Assembly (NCBI GenBank): GCA_017443895.1
Contig: JAFSXU010000022.1
Location: 1 to 57,143 of the forward strand
Reading direction: 5' to 3'
DNA from: Clostridia bacterium
GTDB taxonomy: Bacteria; Bacillota; Clostridia; UBA1381
DNA length: 57,143 nt
The notes under the pieces are model-generated. The model searched no databases. It worked only from the letters and a program-made list of their open reading frames with translations, and was not told the origin of the DNA. Of the stretch, positions 1 through 9,151 are shown piece by piece; position 1 is the stretch's first letter, and each line of letters begins with the position of its first letter. Made by a program: the position numbers and the translations under genes.

Positions 1-1
1 G

Positions 2-196
2 ATATTTGAAAGGCATTCAAACTTGAAATATAAATTTGGAAACCGACATTTTTGGTCAGAAGGGTATTATGTGAGTACGGTAGGGTTGAATACGGCAACT
101 ATACAGAAATACATACGAGAGCAAGAGAAAGAAGATCAAATCAAGGACAAATTGAGTACCAAGGAATATACCGACCCTTTCAAGGGTAGCCGGTAA
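2..196 (+). CDS. tnpA: IS200/IS605-family transposase TnpA, C-terminal part (5' end outside window)
   Basis: An open frame enters from the left edge and ends at TAA 194-196. The 64 visible residues include FGNRHFWSEGYYVSTVG and then NTATIQKYIREQ, the signature C-terminal part of the small Y1 single-strand transposases of the IS200/IS605 family. The Tyr in IQKYIREQ is the expected nucleophile, and the HUH metal-binding motif would lie upstream of the window. The tail KEYTDPFKGSR is also typical of the family. A hairpin fitting the element's right end follows at once. The element is oriented opposite to the polysaccharide locus next to it. The frame appears intact here, but whether the whole gene is intact cannot be seen. 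Confidence 0.88.
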   Translation: MFERHSNLKYKFGNRHFWSEGYYVSTVGLNTATIQKYIREQEKEDQIKDKLSTKEYTDPFKGSR

Positions 197-227
197 TCCG
201 TCCACAATGGCTTGAACAAAGAGAAAG

Positions 228-246
228 CCACCCCTCTTAGGGGTGG
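228..246 (+). mobile_element. Right-end subterminal hairpin of the IS200/IS605 element
   Basis: A perfect 7-bp stem, CCACCCC / GGGGTGG, encloses a 5-nt TCTTA loop 31 nt after the transposase stop. IS200/IS605 elements lack terminal inverted repeats and instead carry subterminal hairpins that TnpA recognises, so the position and form fit the right end. The exact cleavage site cannot be fixed from sequence alone; it probably lies in the next few tens of bases. From here to 448 I see nothing else that is convincing. Confidence 0.6.
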
Positions 247-448
247 TCTTGACTGTGCCTGAGATTATTAAATATGATTGCTGTATATCACACTCAACTG
301 TACTTAATTGATTCTGCACACAATTTGTTGCAGATATCTCTCATCAGTGCAATTATGTATTCACATTAGCTGACTTTTGTTTTGTCTTTTTGCTCATCAA
401 ATACCCACTTTAACACATAAAAAACTTCAATTCGCTGTTTTGTCAATC

Positions 449-1891
449 TTAATTATTTTTCTTCAATCCTTTTACTGTATTTATAACATACTCTAAACAT
501 TCAAGCTTGAACAGTTTTGCAAGACCAAAGTACACAACAAATCCCACAATTATCTGCAAAATAAGCGTTATCCATACATTTAATCCAAAGAATTGAATTG
601 ATAAAACAACTATCATCATTACAATTGAAAGTATAAATGACGGTAATATATCTTTTATTTGTTCAAAATAGCTATAGTTTAGTAATTTCTTATTTGGTGA
701 GGCATTAATAAACGATGATAAAACCGATGAAACACAACTTCCAATCACCATCGCCTTTACACCTAATGGTATAGTTACTATAAGCATACTCATGCCTATA
801 ATCTTTTTTATTATTTCAAGTTTCAAAAAGATATCGCTACGACCTAACGCTCGAATCGCTGCCAGGTTTGTCGTATGTATCGGCCAAAGTGCATAAATAA
901 AACAACATAACTGTAAATATATAACACTTCCAAGCCACTTTTCCGTAAGGAGTATAACAGTAAATGATTTTGCAATACCAGCCATGCCTGCCATCATAGC
1001 AAAAATAACAAATGTACTTGTCATAATCGACCGTCTGGTTATTTGCTTGACTGCGTTAATATTCTCCTGTGTAGCCGCCATAACCGGAAAAAGAACACTT
1101 TGTATTGTGCTGTTAATATTTTCTACTAATAGCATCGGATAACTTTTTCCTTTGTTATATAAGCCCAAGTCCGCAGCACTATAGAATTTTCCTATTGTTA
1201 ACGAATACATATTATTATATATCGTATCAAGCAAGCCTGATACCAAAAGCCTTCCCCCGTATCCAAATAAACTTCTCATTCTTTTTATACTAAACACAAG
1301 TTTTGGCCACCACTTTGATGCTATCCACACAACTATCGTATCTATAACGGAATTTGTCATATTTTGCGCAACGAGAGCCCATACACCAAAACCTCTATAT
1401 GCCATAACAATTCCAACTACTGCTGAAATAATTGTTCCTATAGCCGTTGAGAAAAAGAATTTTTTAAATTCCAATCGTTTCTGTATATGTGCCTGCTGAA
1501 CACTTTTTATTCCACCTATAATAAGCGATAATGCCATAACTCGCAATACGCTTGTTAAATTTGGATCATGATAAAAATCAGCTATAAATGGAGATGCAAG
1601 AAACAGAACGATATACAGTATTATTCCCATACCTATATTAAAGAAAAATACTGATGAAAAATCAATATCGTCAGCATTCAGTTTCTGCACAAGTGAGTTT
1701 CCAAATCCACAGTCCACAAAAACATTTGCTATGCTAATAAAAACTGTCAATAGTGCAACTGTTCCATAATCTGAAGGAGTCAGTAACCTTGCAAGGATAA
1801 TAGATACAATCAGCTGCACACCCTGAGCGCCTGTGCGTTCTGCAAATCTCCATACCATACTTGACAGCACTCTATTTCTTTTTATTTCCAT
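449..1891 (-). CDS. Wzx-type polysaccharide flippase (oligosaccharide/lipopolysaccharide exporter family)
   Basis: A 480-residue integral membrane protein. It opens with KRNRVLSSMVWRFAERTGAQ and SIILARLLTPSDYG, the characteristic start of the flippase family that includes WzxC and TuaB, followed by about a dozen hydrophobic segments spread along the protein. The expected role is moving undecaprenyl-diphosphate-linked repeat units across the cytoplasmic membrane for outside polymerisation. It is the last gene of the 17-kb minus-strand polysaccharide locus and starts 4 nt after the stop of the preceding glycosyltransferase. Length is normal for the family. The substrate cannot be predicted. Confidence 0.9.
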   Translation of the reverse strand: MEIKRNRVLSSMVWRFAERTGAQGVQLIVSIILARLLTPSDYGTVALLTVFISIANVFVDCGFGNSLVQKLNADDIDFSSVFFFNIGMGIILYIVLFLASPFIADFYHDPNLTSVLRVMALSLIIGGIKSVQQAHIQKRLEFKKFFFSTAIGTIISAVVGIVMAYRGFGVWALVAQNMTNSVIDTIVVWIASKWWPKLVFSIKRMRSLFGYGGRLLVSGLLDTIYNNMYSLTIGKFYSAADLGLYNKGKSYPMLLVENINSTIQSVLFPVMAATQENINAVKQITRRSIMTSTFVIFAMMAGMAGIAKSFTVILLTEKWLGSVIYLQLCCFIYALWPIHTTNLAAIRALGRSDIFLKLEIIKKIIGMSMLIVTIPLGVKAMVIGSCVSSVLSSFINASPNKKLLNYSYFEQIKDILPSFILSIVMMIVVLSIQFFGLNVWITLILQIIVGFVVYFGLAKLFKLECLEYVINTVKGLKKNN

Positions 1892-1895
1892 ATAA

Positions 1896-2897
1896 TCATT
1901 GTCCTCTGATAATATTATATAGGCGTCCTATAAGCGGATAGGATCTCAACTGAAATGATACATACTGTTTTAATGAATAGTGACCTTTTAAATACCATTT
2001 AAGTTGTTTATCTTTTCTCAAATCGCTGTACTGTTTAGCCAATGTACATTTTTGTAGCTTATAAAAACATATATAGTTATTAATAATGTCATCTTCAATC
2101 GCCGGATAAAACTCTTTGAAATTTTCATATAAATCTATCCTATTATCCATTTGGTTTATTTTTTCTGCAACAGTTAGTTTTCTACTTGTCCATGCACCTT
2201 CTCTTCCCACCCTATATGCGCTCATCAAATCAGGCAAAAACAGTATATTCCCTTTCGTCAAAACAAATAGTGTTAACGGTACATCTCCTATGTTACATTC
2301 TAAAACAAATTTTGGTTTCAGCAAAACCATTTCATCAACGCATTCTTTTCTTGCAAAAAAAGACGATGTTTGAAAAGGCATTTTCCATTCTTGTCCATCA
2401 AACAAATTAGACAAATGTTCTGACAGATTTATAATAGTCTTCTCAGAATATCCACATATATTATCTTTCATATCTATCGACTCAAGATTAACCCTATATG
2501 ATGCATGCGTACACATTGAACATTCCATATGTTTTTCCATTACATCAAACTGTTTTTGCAATTTATTCTCATCCGTCCAAAAATCATCTCCCTCACACAA
2601 TGCAATGTATTTCCCTTTTGCACGAGGATACTGGTATGTTGGACTGATTTTAACACCTTTTGAATACTGATTATCTTTCTGATAAATCGGCTTTACTATA
2701 TCAGGGTACTTCTCCTCATATTCCCGAATAATATCAGTTGTCTTATCCGTTGATGCATCATCATGTACAAGTATTTCATACTTGAAATCTGTCTTCTGCA
2801 TCAGAAAGCTATCTAATGCCTGTCTTATATACTTTTCATGGTTATACGCAAGACAGCATATACTTACCATTATGTCGTCATTATTAGCCATTCTCAT
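1896..2897 (-). CDS. Glycosyltransferase family 2
   Basis: A 333-residue cytoplasmic GT-A fold glycosyltransferase. The N-terminus MVSICCLAYNHEKYIRQALDS, then EILVHDDASTDKT and ALCEGDDFW (the DXD-type metal/nucleotide-sugar site), are clear GT2 motifs. The start used overlaps the stop of the upstream GT4 gene in a TAATG arrangement, which suggests translational coupling; internal Met codons a few residues later are possible alternatives. It probably adds one sugar to the lipid-linked repeat unit. Donor and acceptor cannot be inferred. Confidence 0.9.
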   Translation of the reverse strand: MRMANNDDIMVSICCLAYNHEKYIRQALDSFLMQKTDFKYEILVHDDASTDKTTDIIREYEEKYPDIVKPIYQKDNQYSKGVKISPTYQYPRAKGKYIALCEGDDFWTDENKLQKQFDVMEKHMECSMCTHASYRVNLESIDMKDNICGYSEKTIINLSEHLSNLFDGQEWKMPFQTSSFFARKECVDEMVLLKPKFVLECNIGDVPLTLFVLTKGNILFLPDLMSAYRVGREGAWTSRKLTVAEKINQMDNRIDLYENFKEFYPAIEDDIINNYICFYKLQKCTLAKQYSDLRKDKQLKWYLKGHYSLKQYVSFQLRSYPLIGRLYNIIRGQ

Positions 2898-4054
2898 TAC
2901 CTCATCAAATTCATAAACTGCTCATACTTCATATCATTATCGAGGACCTTTTGCATTCCGGAATTATCGGATAGCTTTTTTAGCAACATAGGTTCATCAA
3001 GCAATTTTTTTAATCCTTGATAGATACCTTCTTTTGAATTTTCGACGATTATACCTGTTTTACCATTCTCTATCTGTTCTCTTATTCCACTCACCTCGGT
3101 TGCAAGCACAGGTTTATTCAGAACCTTTGCCTCTATGGTGACAGTAGGGAATCCCTCGTATAACGATGGCAAAAAGAACAAATTACAAGCTTTAATATAT
3201 GGATACGGATTGTCCTTTAAGCCTAACAGCTTGATTTGATTTTCAAGTCCATATGCTTTTATTTTTTCTTCGATAATAGTTCTTTCACCACCGTCCCCTA
3301 TGATATACCATGCAAAACCATAGCCTTCAGCATTCAGTCTCTTTAGCACATCTATCGCTCTGGAATAGCCTTTTAACTCAACCATTCTACCTATCGAAAC
3401 AATCGTAAATCCATCGGTTTTAAAGTCATTTTTTTCTTCAGCTTTTCTCTTGATAGCATCAATATCAAAAAAATTATATATCACATGAGTTTTGCTGATT
3501 AGCGAAGGATATAGTTCGCACATTGATTCATACGCTGTTTCTGATACACATATAATATAATCCATTTTTTCATACATAGCCACAAACATATCCAGTTCAC
3601 CAAGAGTAAGTTTTTTTACATCGGTGTGTATCCATTGAAAATACTTATTTGCATTTATATTGCTCAATATAAACTTTGGATTCTCAATTTCAAGATAATT
3701 TATTGCTACATCATAGCGTTTGTTCTTGTAATACTTTGCTGAAAGTCTCTCTGCAAATCGTCTATAGCCTACAATCTTACTAAACACAAGCTTTCCTGCT
3801 TTAACTATCTTTCCTGTCAGCCTTCTGTCTGCTTTTATATCTGCAAGTGAAGCATAATACTTTTTTGTATATTCCTTGCTGCAAATAACATTAAATCTAA
3901 CTCTTTTATCAAACTGAGGCTTTAACAACCCACAATCATATGTTTCAAGAATTTCAACCTCATGTCCTTTTTTGACCAAATAATTTGCAAAATCAACAAG
4001 TACCTTCTCCGCACCACCATAAATAAGTTGTGGTATATGTATTAAGAATCTCAT
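2897..4054 (-). CDS. Glycosyltransferase family 4
   Basis: A 385-residue GT-B fold retaining glycosyltransferase. The N-terminal LIYGGAEKVLVDFANYL is the acceptor-domain glycine-rich start. GRMVELKGYSRA near residue 222 opens the donor domain, and EGFPTVTIEA near residue 300 is the E-x7-E motif that binds the nucleotide sugar. It overlaps the RmlC-like gene upstream by 4 nt and the GT2 gene downstream by 1 nt, so it sits in a tightly coupled operon. The closest relative in this window is the GT4 gene at 11401-12507: both share YGGAEKVLV and a WIH motif before the linker, so they look like old paralogues. Confidence 0.9.
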   Translation of the reverse strand: MRFLIHIPQLIYGGAEKVLVDFANYLVKKGHEVEILETYDCGLLKPQFDKRVRFNVICSKEYTKKYYASLADIKADRRLTGKIVKAGKLVFSKIVGYRRFAERLSAKYYKNKRYDVAINYLEIENPKFILSNINANKYFQWIHTDVKKLTLGELDMFVAMYEKMDYIICVSETAYESMCELYPSLISKTHVIYNFFDIDAIKRKAEEKNDFKTDGFTIVSIGRMVELKGYSRAIDVLKRLNAEGYGFAWYIIGDGGERTIIEEKIKAYGLENQIKLLGLKDNPYPYIKACNLFFLPSLYEGFPTVTIEAKVLNKPVLATEVSGIREQIENGKTGIIVENSKEGIYQGLKKLLDEPMLLKKLSDNSGMQKVLDNDMKYEQFMNLMR

Positions 4055-4617
4055 AATTTAGCTTCAAACTCCTTAAAGCTCTGCAAATTCTTATCCTTTT
4101 CCGATATTATAAGATTATCAATTCCACCAATCCTGTCTATCGGCCAATCTATCGCCATATCAGGATCGTTCCACTTTATGCCTGTGTCGTATTCACCATA
4201 AAATACCTCTCCACATTTATAGCTTACAACTGAATCCTCTATAACAAGATATCCATGCCCAAAATGTTGCGGCACATACAGACAATATTGATTTTCACCT
4301 GTAAGATCAAATCCAAGCCATTTTTTGAATGTATCTGAGTCTTTTCTAAGGTCTATTATGACATCATACACATGTCCGCTTATACATCGCACAAGCTTTG
4401 CCTGCTCCTTGACTTCTTGGAAATGTTCTGCACGAATAACTCCACGCTTTGAGATTGTGTAGAAAACTTCCTTAAGTTCATGATTGATACCGTTTGTTTT
4501 GAATGCATCTATGTTGTAATCCTTTACAAATCCTCCCCGTTCATCAGTCGCATAAAACGGAGTTATTAAATATGCACCCTTTAGTTCAAGTTCTTTAAAT
4601 TCAAATTTCCGGATCAT
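4051..4617 (-). CDS. RmlC-like sugar 3,5-epimerase (cupin)
   Basis: At 188 residues this has the usual length of dTDP-4-dehydrorhamnose 3,5-epimerases. DERGGFVKDYN matches the substrate-binding start and HFQ with His65 matches the catalytic RGLHFQ region, although the first part reads RAEHFQ. KLVRCISGHVYDVIIDLRKDS and VPQHFGHGYLV are the jelly-roll core. Its neighbours make a CDP-linked, not dTDP-linked, sugar, so I infer that it epimerises CDP-4-keto-6-deoxyglucose or the next intermediate. It overlaps the SDR gene upstream by 4 nt. The family is certain; the exact substrate is not. Confidence 0.82.
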   Translation of the reverse strand: MIRKFEFKELELKGAYLITPFYATDERGGFVKDYNIDAFKTNGINHELKEVFYTISKRGVIRAEHFQEVKEQAKLVRCISGHVYDVIIDLRKDSDTFKKWLGFDLTGENQYCLYVPQHFGHGYLVIEDSVVSYKCGEVFYGEYDTGIKWNDPDMAIDWPIDRIGGIDNLIISEKDKNLQSFKEFEAKL

Positions 4618-5531
4618 ATTTCCTGCTCCTTAAGCCAATCCATTGTTCTTCTAACTCCTTCTGTAAATGATATTTGTGCCTTAAAGCCACAATCATCCTC
4701 TGTATGTTTTGTCGAAAATGTTTCAAGCGACATATCTATTCCTGTAAATGGAATATCACCAAATATCAACTCCTTTTCAGGTGCTAAAGCATTTCTCAGT
4801 TCTATTATAAAGTTCTTCAATGGTTTTGCTTCGCCACTACCTATAACATACTCACAGAACGGCTTTCCGTTTTCTCCTATGAGTCGGAAAGCTCTTGCAA
4901 CATCCTCTATATGCACAAAATCATATCCCTGTGTTGCAGCCGTAAACTGCAACGGTTCTCCGCTTATAATCTTTCTTATTGTAGTATTTACAAATCTCGG
5001 TGATAACTCACCCTCACCGTATGCATTTGTAATTATCGCCCATATGAGGTCAATCCCCTCTGCCGCTGCAACAGACTTACTCAGGCAATGAGCCATAAGC
5101 TTGCCCATTCCATACACATAACCAATTCCAGGCTTATTACCCTGTGCCTCTAATGCTGCTATTACTTCTTTCTCCATGATACTTCCGGCACACACAAATC
5201 GAATACATCCTAATTGTTTTGCTATTTTTACGCACTCTACCGTACATCTCGCATTTTTCATCTGCAAATCGTAGTCAACTCTTGCAGGACCCGCAGAACC
5301 AACCCACGCAAAGTGATAAAAAGTGTCATATCTGTCTTTCTTTATTTTGTCAACTTCCTTTGCCAAATCGAAAACATCTACACCCATAAATTTGACAAGA
5401 CTGCTTTCCGGAATATTTAAATTATTACCCGGCAGATCTAACGCAAGAACCTCTATACCATTGTTTATAAGCTCACGAACCACGCTTCCGCCTACAAATC
5501 CATTTGCGCCTGTTACTATTACCTTTTTCAT
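4614..5531 (-). CDS. NAD(P)-dependent nucleotide-sugar epimerase/reductase (extended SDR)
   Basis: A 305-residue Rossmann-fold enzyme. VTGANGFVG gives the GxxGxxG dinucleotide motif at Gly8-Gly11-Gly14, and YGMGK (Tyr140, Lys144) is the catalytic YxxxK. It lies between rfbG and the RmlC-like gene and overlaps both by 4 nt, so it most likely reduces or epimerises the 4-keto-6-deoxy sugar made by RfbG. No 3-dehydrase of the RfbH/DdhC type is present in the window, which points to a 6-deoxyhexose and not a 3,6-dideoxyhexose as product (inference). Confidence 0.85.
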   Translation of the reverse strand: MKKVIVTGANGFVGGSVVRELINNGIEVLALDLPGNNLNIPESSLVKFMGVDVFDLAKEVDKIKKDRYDTFYHFAWVGSAGPARVDYDLQMKNARCTVECVKIAKQLGCIRFVCAGSIMEKEVIAALEAQGNKPGIGYVYGMGKLMAHCLSKSVAAAEGIDLIWAIITNAYGEGELSPRFVNTTIRKIISGEPLQFTAATQGYDFVHIEDVARAFRLIGENGKPFCEYVIGSGEAKPLKNFIIELRNALAPEKELIFGDIPFTGIDMSLETFSTKHTEDDCGFKAQISFTEGVRRTMDWLKEQEI

Positions 5532-6577
5532 TTACTTAAAAACTCCCTGATTTCTCTATCCATACACTCCGATACATTTCCGTTGGAAAAATATACCTTT
5601 GTCCATTCTACGACCTTTTCTATTGCCTCTTCAATATGCCAATGTGCATGCCAACCAAACACGCTCTTGATCTTTGAACAGTCCAGTTTCAAAAAACTTG
5701 CTTCATGTGGTGCGTTTTCTTCAGAAATGTTCATCCACTGCGCCCCATTGCCCCACTCGTTGCAGAACATACTAACCAACTCACCGGTTGTCACACAGTC
5801 ACAGTCATCCGGTCCTACATTATAGCAGTCTGCATACTCTATATTTGTATACTGCTTTTGTGCTATTGTAAGATACATATACAGTGGCTCAAGAACATGC
5901 TGATACGGTCTTGTTGAATAAGGGTTCCTTACTGCAATGTTCTCACCCTTTTCAACAGCCCTTATGCAGTCAGGAATTATCCTATCATTTGCGAAATCTC
6001 CACCACCTATAACATTCCCGGCTCTTGCAGTAGAAATCGCACATCTGCCATCATAAAAAAATGACTTTTTATAGCTGTGTGTAACAAGTTCTGAGCACGA
6101 CTTTGAATTGGAATAGGGATCATATCCGTCCAAAGGCTCATTTTCCCTGTAACCCCATTCCCACTCCTTGTTCTCATATACTTTGTCAGTGGTAATATTT
6201 AAAAATGACCTTACACATTTATGTTTCCTTACACACTCCAAAATATTTACCGTACCCATTACATTCGTCTCGTATGTATATCTTGGCTCCTTATATGATT
6301 CTCTGACTATAGGCTGAGCCGCAAGATGAAATACTATTTCGGGTTGAAACTCACTGAACATCTTATCCAACTTTTTGATATCCCGTATATCTCCGATTAC
6401 AGAATACATTTTTTCAGCTTGATTACATAATTCAAAAATACTTGGCTCTGTAGGCGGTTCGAGTGAATATCCTACCACCTCTGCTCCGGCATTCGCCAAC
6501 ATTCTGCACAGCCATGTGCCTTTAAATCCGGTATGTCCTGTTACCAGAACTTTTTTATTTTTATAAAAATCAAACAT
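5528..6577 (-). CDS. rfbG: CDP-glucose 4,6-dehydratase
   Basis: Converts CDP-glucose to CDP-4-keto-6-deoxyglucose in the cytoplasm. The N-terminus MFDFYKNKKVLVTGHTGFKG is the family hallmark (GxxGxxG at residues 14-20). NITTDKVYEN (Thr130, Asp131, Lys132) and YSNSK (Tyr155, Lys159) are the catalytic residues. The reading frame stays open 18 nt further upstream, but I chose the start at 6577: it gives the standard N-terminus, has GGAAGG about 11 nt before it, and overlaps the rfbF stop as TAATG. It forms an enzyme pair with the cytidylyltransferase directly upstream. Confidence 0.93.
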   Translation of the reverse strand: MFDFYKNKKVLVTGHTGFKGTWLCRMLANAGAEVVGYSLEPPTEPSIFELCNQAEKMYSVIGDIRDIKKLDKMFSEFQPEIVFHLAAQPIVRESYKEPRYTYETNVMGTVNILECVRKHKCVRSFLNITTDKVYENKEWEWGYRENEPLDGYDPYSNSKSCSELVTHSYKKSFFYDGRCAISTARAGNVIGGGDFANDRIIPDCIRAVEKGENIAVRNPYSTRPYQHVLEPLYMYLTIAQKQYTNIEYADCYNVGPDDCDCVTTGELVSMFCNEWGNGAQWMNISEENAPHEASFLKLDCSKIKSVFGWHAHWHIEEAIEKVVEWTKVYFSNGNVSECMDREIREFLSK

Positions 6578-7353
6578 TATTTCCATACCTTCCATGGTGC
6601 TTTACCGCTTTCCCAAAGCTGTTCAAGCTTTTGCTTTTCTCTGAGTGTATCCATACACTGCCAATACCCCTTATGTAAATATGACATAAGCTCTCCATCT
6701 TCAACCAGACCATTCATAGGTTCCTTTTCAAATACTGTTGTATCGTCTTTGATATAGTCAAACAACTTAGGACTGAACACCATAAATCCAATATTTATCA
6801 AATCTCCGTCAAAATCCGATTTTTCGCGAAAAGCCTTTACCTGCCCATTCTTTGAAATATCAAGAACGCCTTTGTTCTGTCCAAAGTTATACACAGAAAC
6901 CGTGCCTACTTTACCATGTGATTTGTGATATTCAAGTAATTCCTTTATATTCACATTCCCAACAGCATCACCATATGTAAGCATAAAGGTCTCATCACCT
7001 ACATAGTCCCTTACACGCTTTACCCTGCCACCTGTTTGGGTGTTAAGCCCTGTGTCTACCACTGTCACTTTCCACGGTTCAACATGCCTGTTATGCACTA
7101 TAACCTCATTTCCATTTGTAAAATCAAACGTCACATCAGATGTGTGGAGAAAATAATCAGCAAACCACTCTTTTATTACATGCTGTTTATAACCGGCGCA
7201 AACGATAAATTCGTTAAAGCCATAGAATGAATACTCCTTCATAATATGCCACAATATAGGCATGCTTCCGATTTCTATCATTGGCTTAGGTTTGAACTGG
7301 CTTTCTTCAGATATTCTTGTTCCAAAGCCTCCTGCCAAAATCACTACTTTCAT
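6577..7353 (-). CDS. rfbF: Glucose-1-phosphate cytidylyltransferase
   Basis: At 258 residues, the normal length for the family. It makes CDP-glucose from CTP and glucose-1-phosphate, the first step of the CDP-6-deoxyhexose branch. MKVVILAGGFGTRISEES is the nucleotide-binding loop, KPKPMIEIGSMPILWHIM the sugar-phosphate region, and FMLTYGDAVGNV carries the metal-binding Asp. It lies 4 nt after the LicD gene and is coupled to rfbG by a 1-nt overlap. Confidence 0.94.
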   Translation of the reverse strand: MKVVILAGGFGTRISEESQFKPKPMIEIGSMPILWHIMKEYSFYGFNEFIVCAGYKQHVIKEWFADYFLHTSDVTFDFTNGNEVIVHNRHVEPWKVTVVDTGLNTQTGGRVKRVRDYVGDETFMLTYGDAVGNVNIKELLEYHKSHGKVGTVSVYNFGQNKGVLDISKNGQVKAFREKSDFDGDLINIGFMVFSPKLFDYIKDDTTVFEKEPMNGLVEDGELMSYLHKGYWQCMDTLREKQKLEQLWESGKAPWKVWK

Positions 7354-7357
7354 ATAT

Positions 7358-8164
7358 TTAATGCTCCTCTGCTTTCATCCCATGCTTATTTTGCCGTTTA
7401 CTTTCTTCCGGCGGTGTCATATAATCTCCATACATTTGTGTAAGATATTCATTCCAATGTTTTGTTATTCTAAATTTCTTACCACAAAATTCTGTCAGCT
7501 CCGTTTCCTCAAAAAAGGACTTAGGCCAAAGATCCATTGCATATCCTGTACACTCCAAATAATTTGCAGTTGCAACTATATCCACATATTTTGACCTAAA
7601 GTGTGGAAAATACTTTATTACACATTCGATTATATCTCCTAAAAATCTGCGTGGCAATTTAGAAAGCGTTCCAAACACAACTTTTGAAGCAATTGATTGA
7701 AGTTCTATATAACCTATTTTTGCATATACCACATTGTTAAGGAAAATGACAAGCTTATTCTGTATACTTTGTCCTACCTTAGAATTTGGCACATCACTCA
7801 TAGGAAAAATATCTAAAAATGCTTTATTGTTATCTGTCCCATCATCATTCAAAAATTTGCAATTGTTTATCCTGATTTTCATTACATTGGTAAGCATCTT
7901 TTTCTCTGTCTTATAAGTCTGAACCGTATACTTATTTCCAAATTCCTTTGGAGCAATTTTGATAAATTTATCATAATCCTTTCTTAGCATTACGATATCA
8001 ACATCATCATCCCACGGAATAAACCCCTTATGCCGAATTGCTCCCAGTGCCGTACCTCCATGAATACAATATTTTAAATCATACTTCCTACAGACTGCAT
8101 CATAATCTACCATTGCTTCAAGAAATGATTTATGCAATTCAAAATTACCGTAACCGTTTATCAT
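7358..8164 (-). CDS. LicD-family phosphotransferase
   Basis: A 268-residue protein. Residues 37-57 contain GTALGAIRHKGFIPWDDDVD, the nucleotidyltransferase-like core of the LicD family, with the DDD metal-binding cluster. Family members transfer phosphocholine or another phospho-substituent, or a sugar phosphate, from a nucleotide-activated donor onto cell-surface glycans. It presumably decorates the repeat unit made by this locus. No choline uptake or licABC genes are visible, so phosphocholine is only one option. It sits 14 nt downstream of a GT2 gene in the same operon. Confidence 0.85.
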   Translation of the reverse strand: MINGYGNFELHKSFLEAMVDYDAVCRKYDLKYCIHGGTALGAIRHKGFIPWDDDVDIVMLRKDYDKFIKIAPKEFGNKYTVQTYKTEKKMLTNVMKIRINNCKFLNDDGTDNNKAFLDIFPMSDVPNSKVGQSIQNKLVIFLNNVVYAKIGYIELQSIASKVVFGTLSKLPRRFLGDIIECVIKYFPHFRSKYVDIVATANYLECTGYAMDLWPKSFFEETELTEFCGKKFRITKHWNEYLTQMYGDYMTPPEESKRQNKHGMKAEEH

Positions 8165-8178
8165 GATACCTCCAATAA

Positions 8179-9150
8179 TTATGTATAATGCTTACCTAAA
8201 ATTTTAACCAATAATGCATACGGATAATAAAAATACGCAAGTAACCAACCTCTTAATTCTTCCTTATTTATAAAATATTTCATTTTAAATTTTGGCTTAT
8301 ACTTTTGCTTCATAGTAACACGCAATCGTTTTATATCATCCTTAAAAACCTTTGTATCAGCTGTCATATTATTTAAACACCATTGAGTACCTTTAAACAA
8401 TTTTTCTTTTGCTAAATCTGATAATTCTGGATAATTTATATCAATAAATTCACAGTTGTTAACATAGTTCTTATATCTTAAAAGTTTGTTCTTGTTAAAC
8501 TTAACCGAGGTTATGCTGTCCTTCCTATATCTGTATCTATATATGACTCGACTTGTTTTTATCACAGTCCTACATCTGTCAAGTATGCGCAAAACTATTG
8601 CCTCATCTTCATTAATCTCGCCAAATGGGAACTCTATCCCTTCATGCACATCACGTCTATACAATCTTGCCCATGCCGCCCAGTCTGACTTAAAATAATC
8701 TTCCATTGCTTCTGTTTTGGTCATTATTTTTATTTTATCGCTATCAGAAGTTGAAGTGTACATTATCTGTCCATTCTCATCGATGAATTTTTCCACACCA
8801 CCTATTACAATAGAAATATTGTCGTCTGTTACCATACTCATAAGGTAGTTCAATGCATCATTTGTTATGTAGTCATCACTGTCAACAAAGAATAGATAAC
8901 TTCCTGTCGCTATTTTCATTCCTGCATTTCTGGCATCCGACAACCCACCATTTTCTTTATGTATAACTTTTATGCGACTATCTTTTTGCGCATACTCATC
9001 ACATATTAATCCACATTTATCCGGCGAGCCATCATCTACAAGTATAATCTCAAGATTTTTATATGTTTGATTAACTATAGAATCTATACACTCTCTCAGA
9101 TACTTTTCAACCTTATATATAGGTACTATAACACTTATCAGTGGTTCCAT
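8179..9150 (-). CDS. Glycosyltransferase family 2
   Basis: A GT-A fold glycosyltransferase of 323 residues from the chosen start. MEPLISVIVPIYKVEKYLREC, ILVDDGSPDKC and FFVDSDDY are textbook GT2 motifs, the last being the DXD equivalent. The frame extends upstream for seven codons, but the ATG at 9150 lies directly after the stop of the previous gene with GGGGAG just before it, and it gives the usual N-terminus. The C-terminal third is basic and ends with an amphipathic or hydrophobic stretch (LLAYFYYPYALLVKIL) that may touch the membrane. Confidence 0.9.
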   Translation of the reverse strand: MEPLISVIVPIYKVEKYLRECIDSIVNQTYKNLEIILVDDGSPDKCGLICDEYAQKDSRIKVIHKENGGLSDARNAGMKIATGSYLFFVDSDDYITNDALNYLMSMVTDDNISIVIGGVEKFIDENGQIMYTSTSDSDKIKIMTKTEAMEDYFKSDWAAWARLYRRDVHEGIEFPFGEINEDEAIVLRILDRCRTVIKTSRVIYRYRYRKDSITSVKFNKNKLLRYKNYVNNCEFIDINYPELSDLAKEKLFKGTQWCLNNMTADTKVFKDDIKRLRVTMKQKYKPKFKMKYFINKEELRGWLLAYFYYPYALLVKILGKHYT

Positions 9151-9151
9151 T

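Noticed and set aside
56-319. 87-codon minus-strand ORF at the left edge
   Set aside because: It lies antisense over the IS200 transposase C-terminus and its hairpin, has no ribosome-binding site, and the plus-strand frame is a clear family match.
366-446. 26-codon minus-strand frame (TTG start, product LTKQRIEVFYVLKWVFDEQK...) after the flippase
   Set aside because: Its composition looks protein-like and it could be a fragment left by the IS insertion, but it is too short, lacks a Shine-Dalgarno site and matches nothing I recognise.
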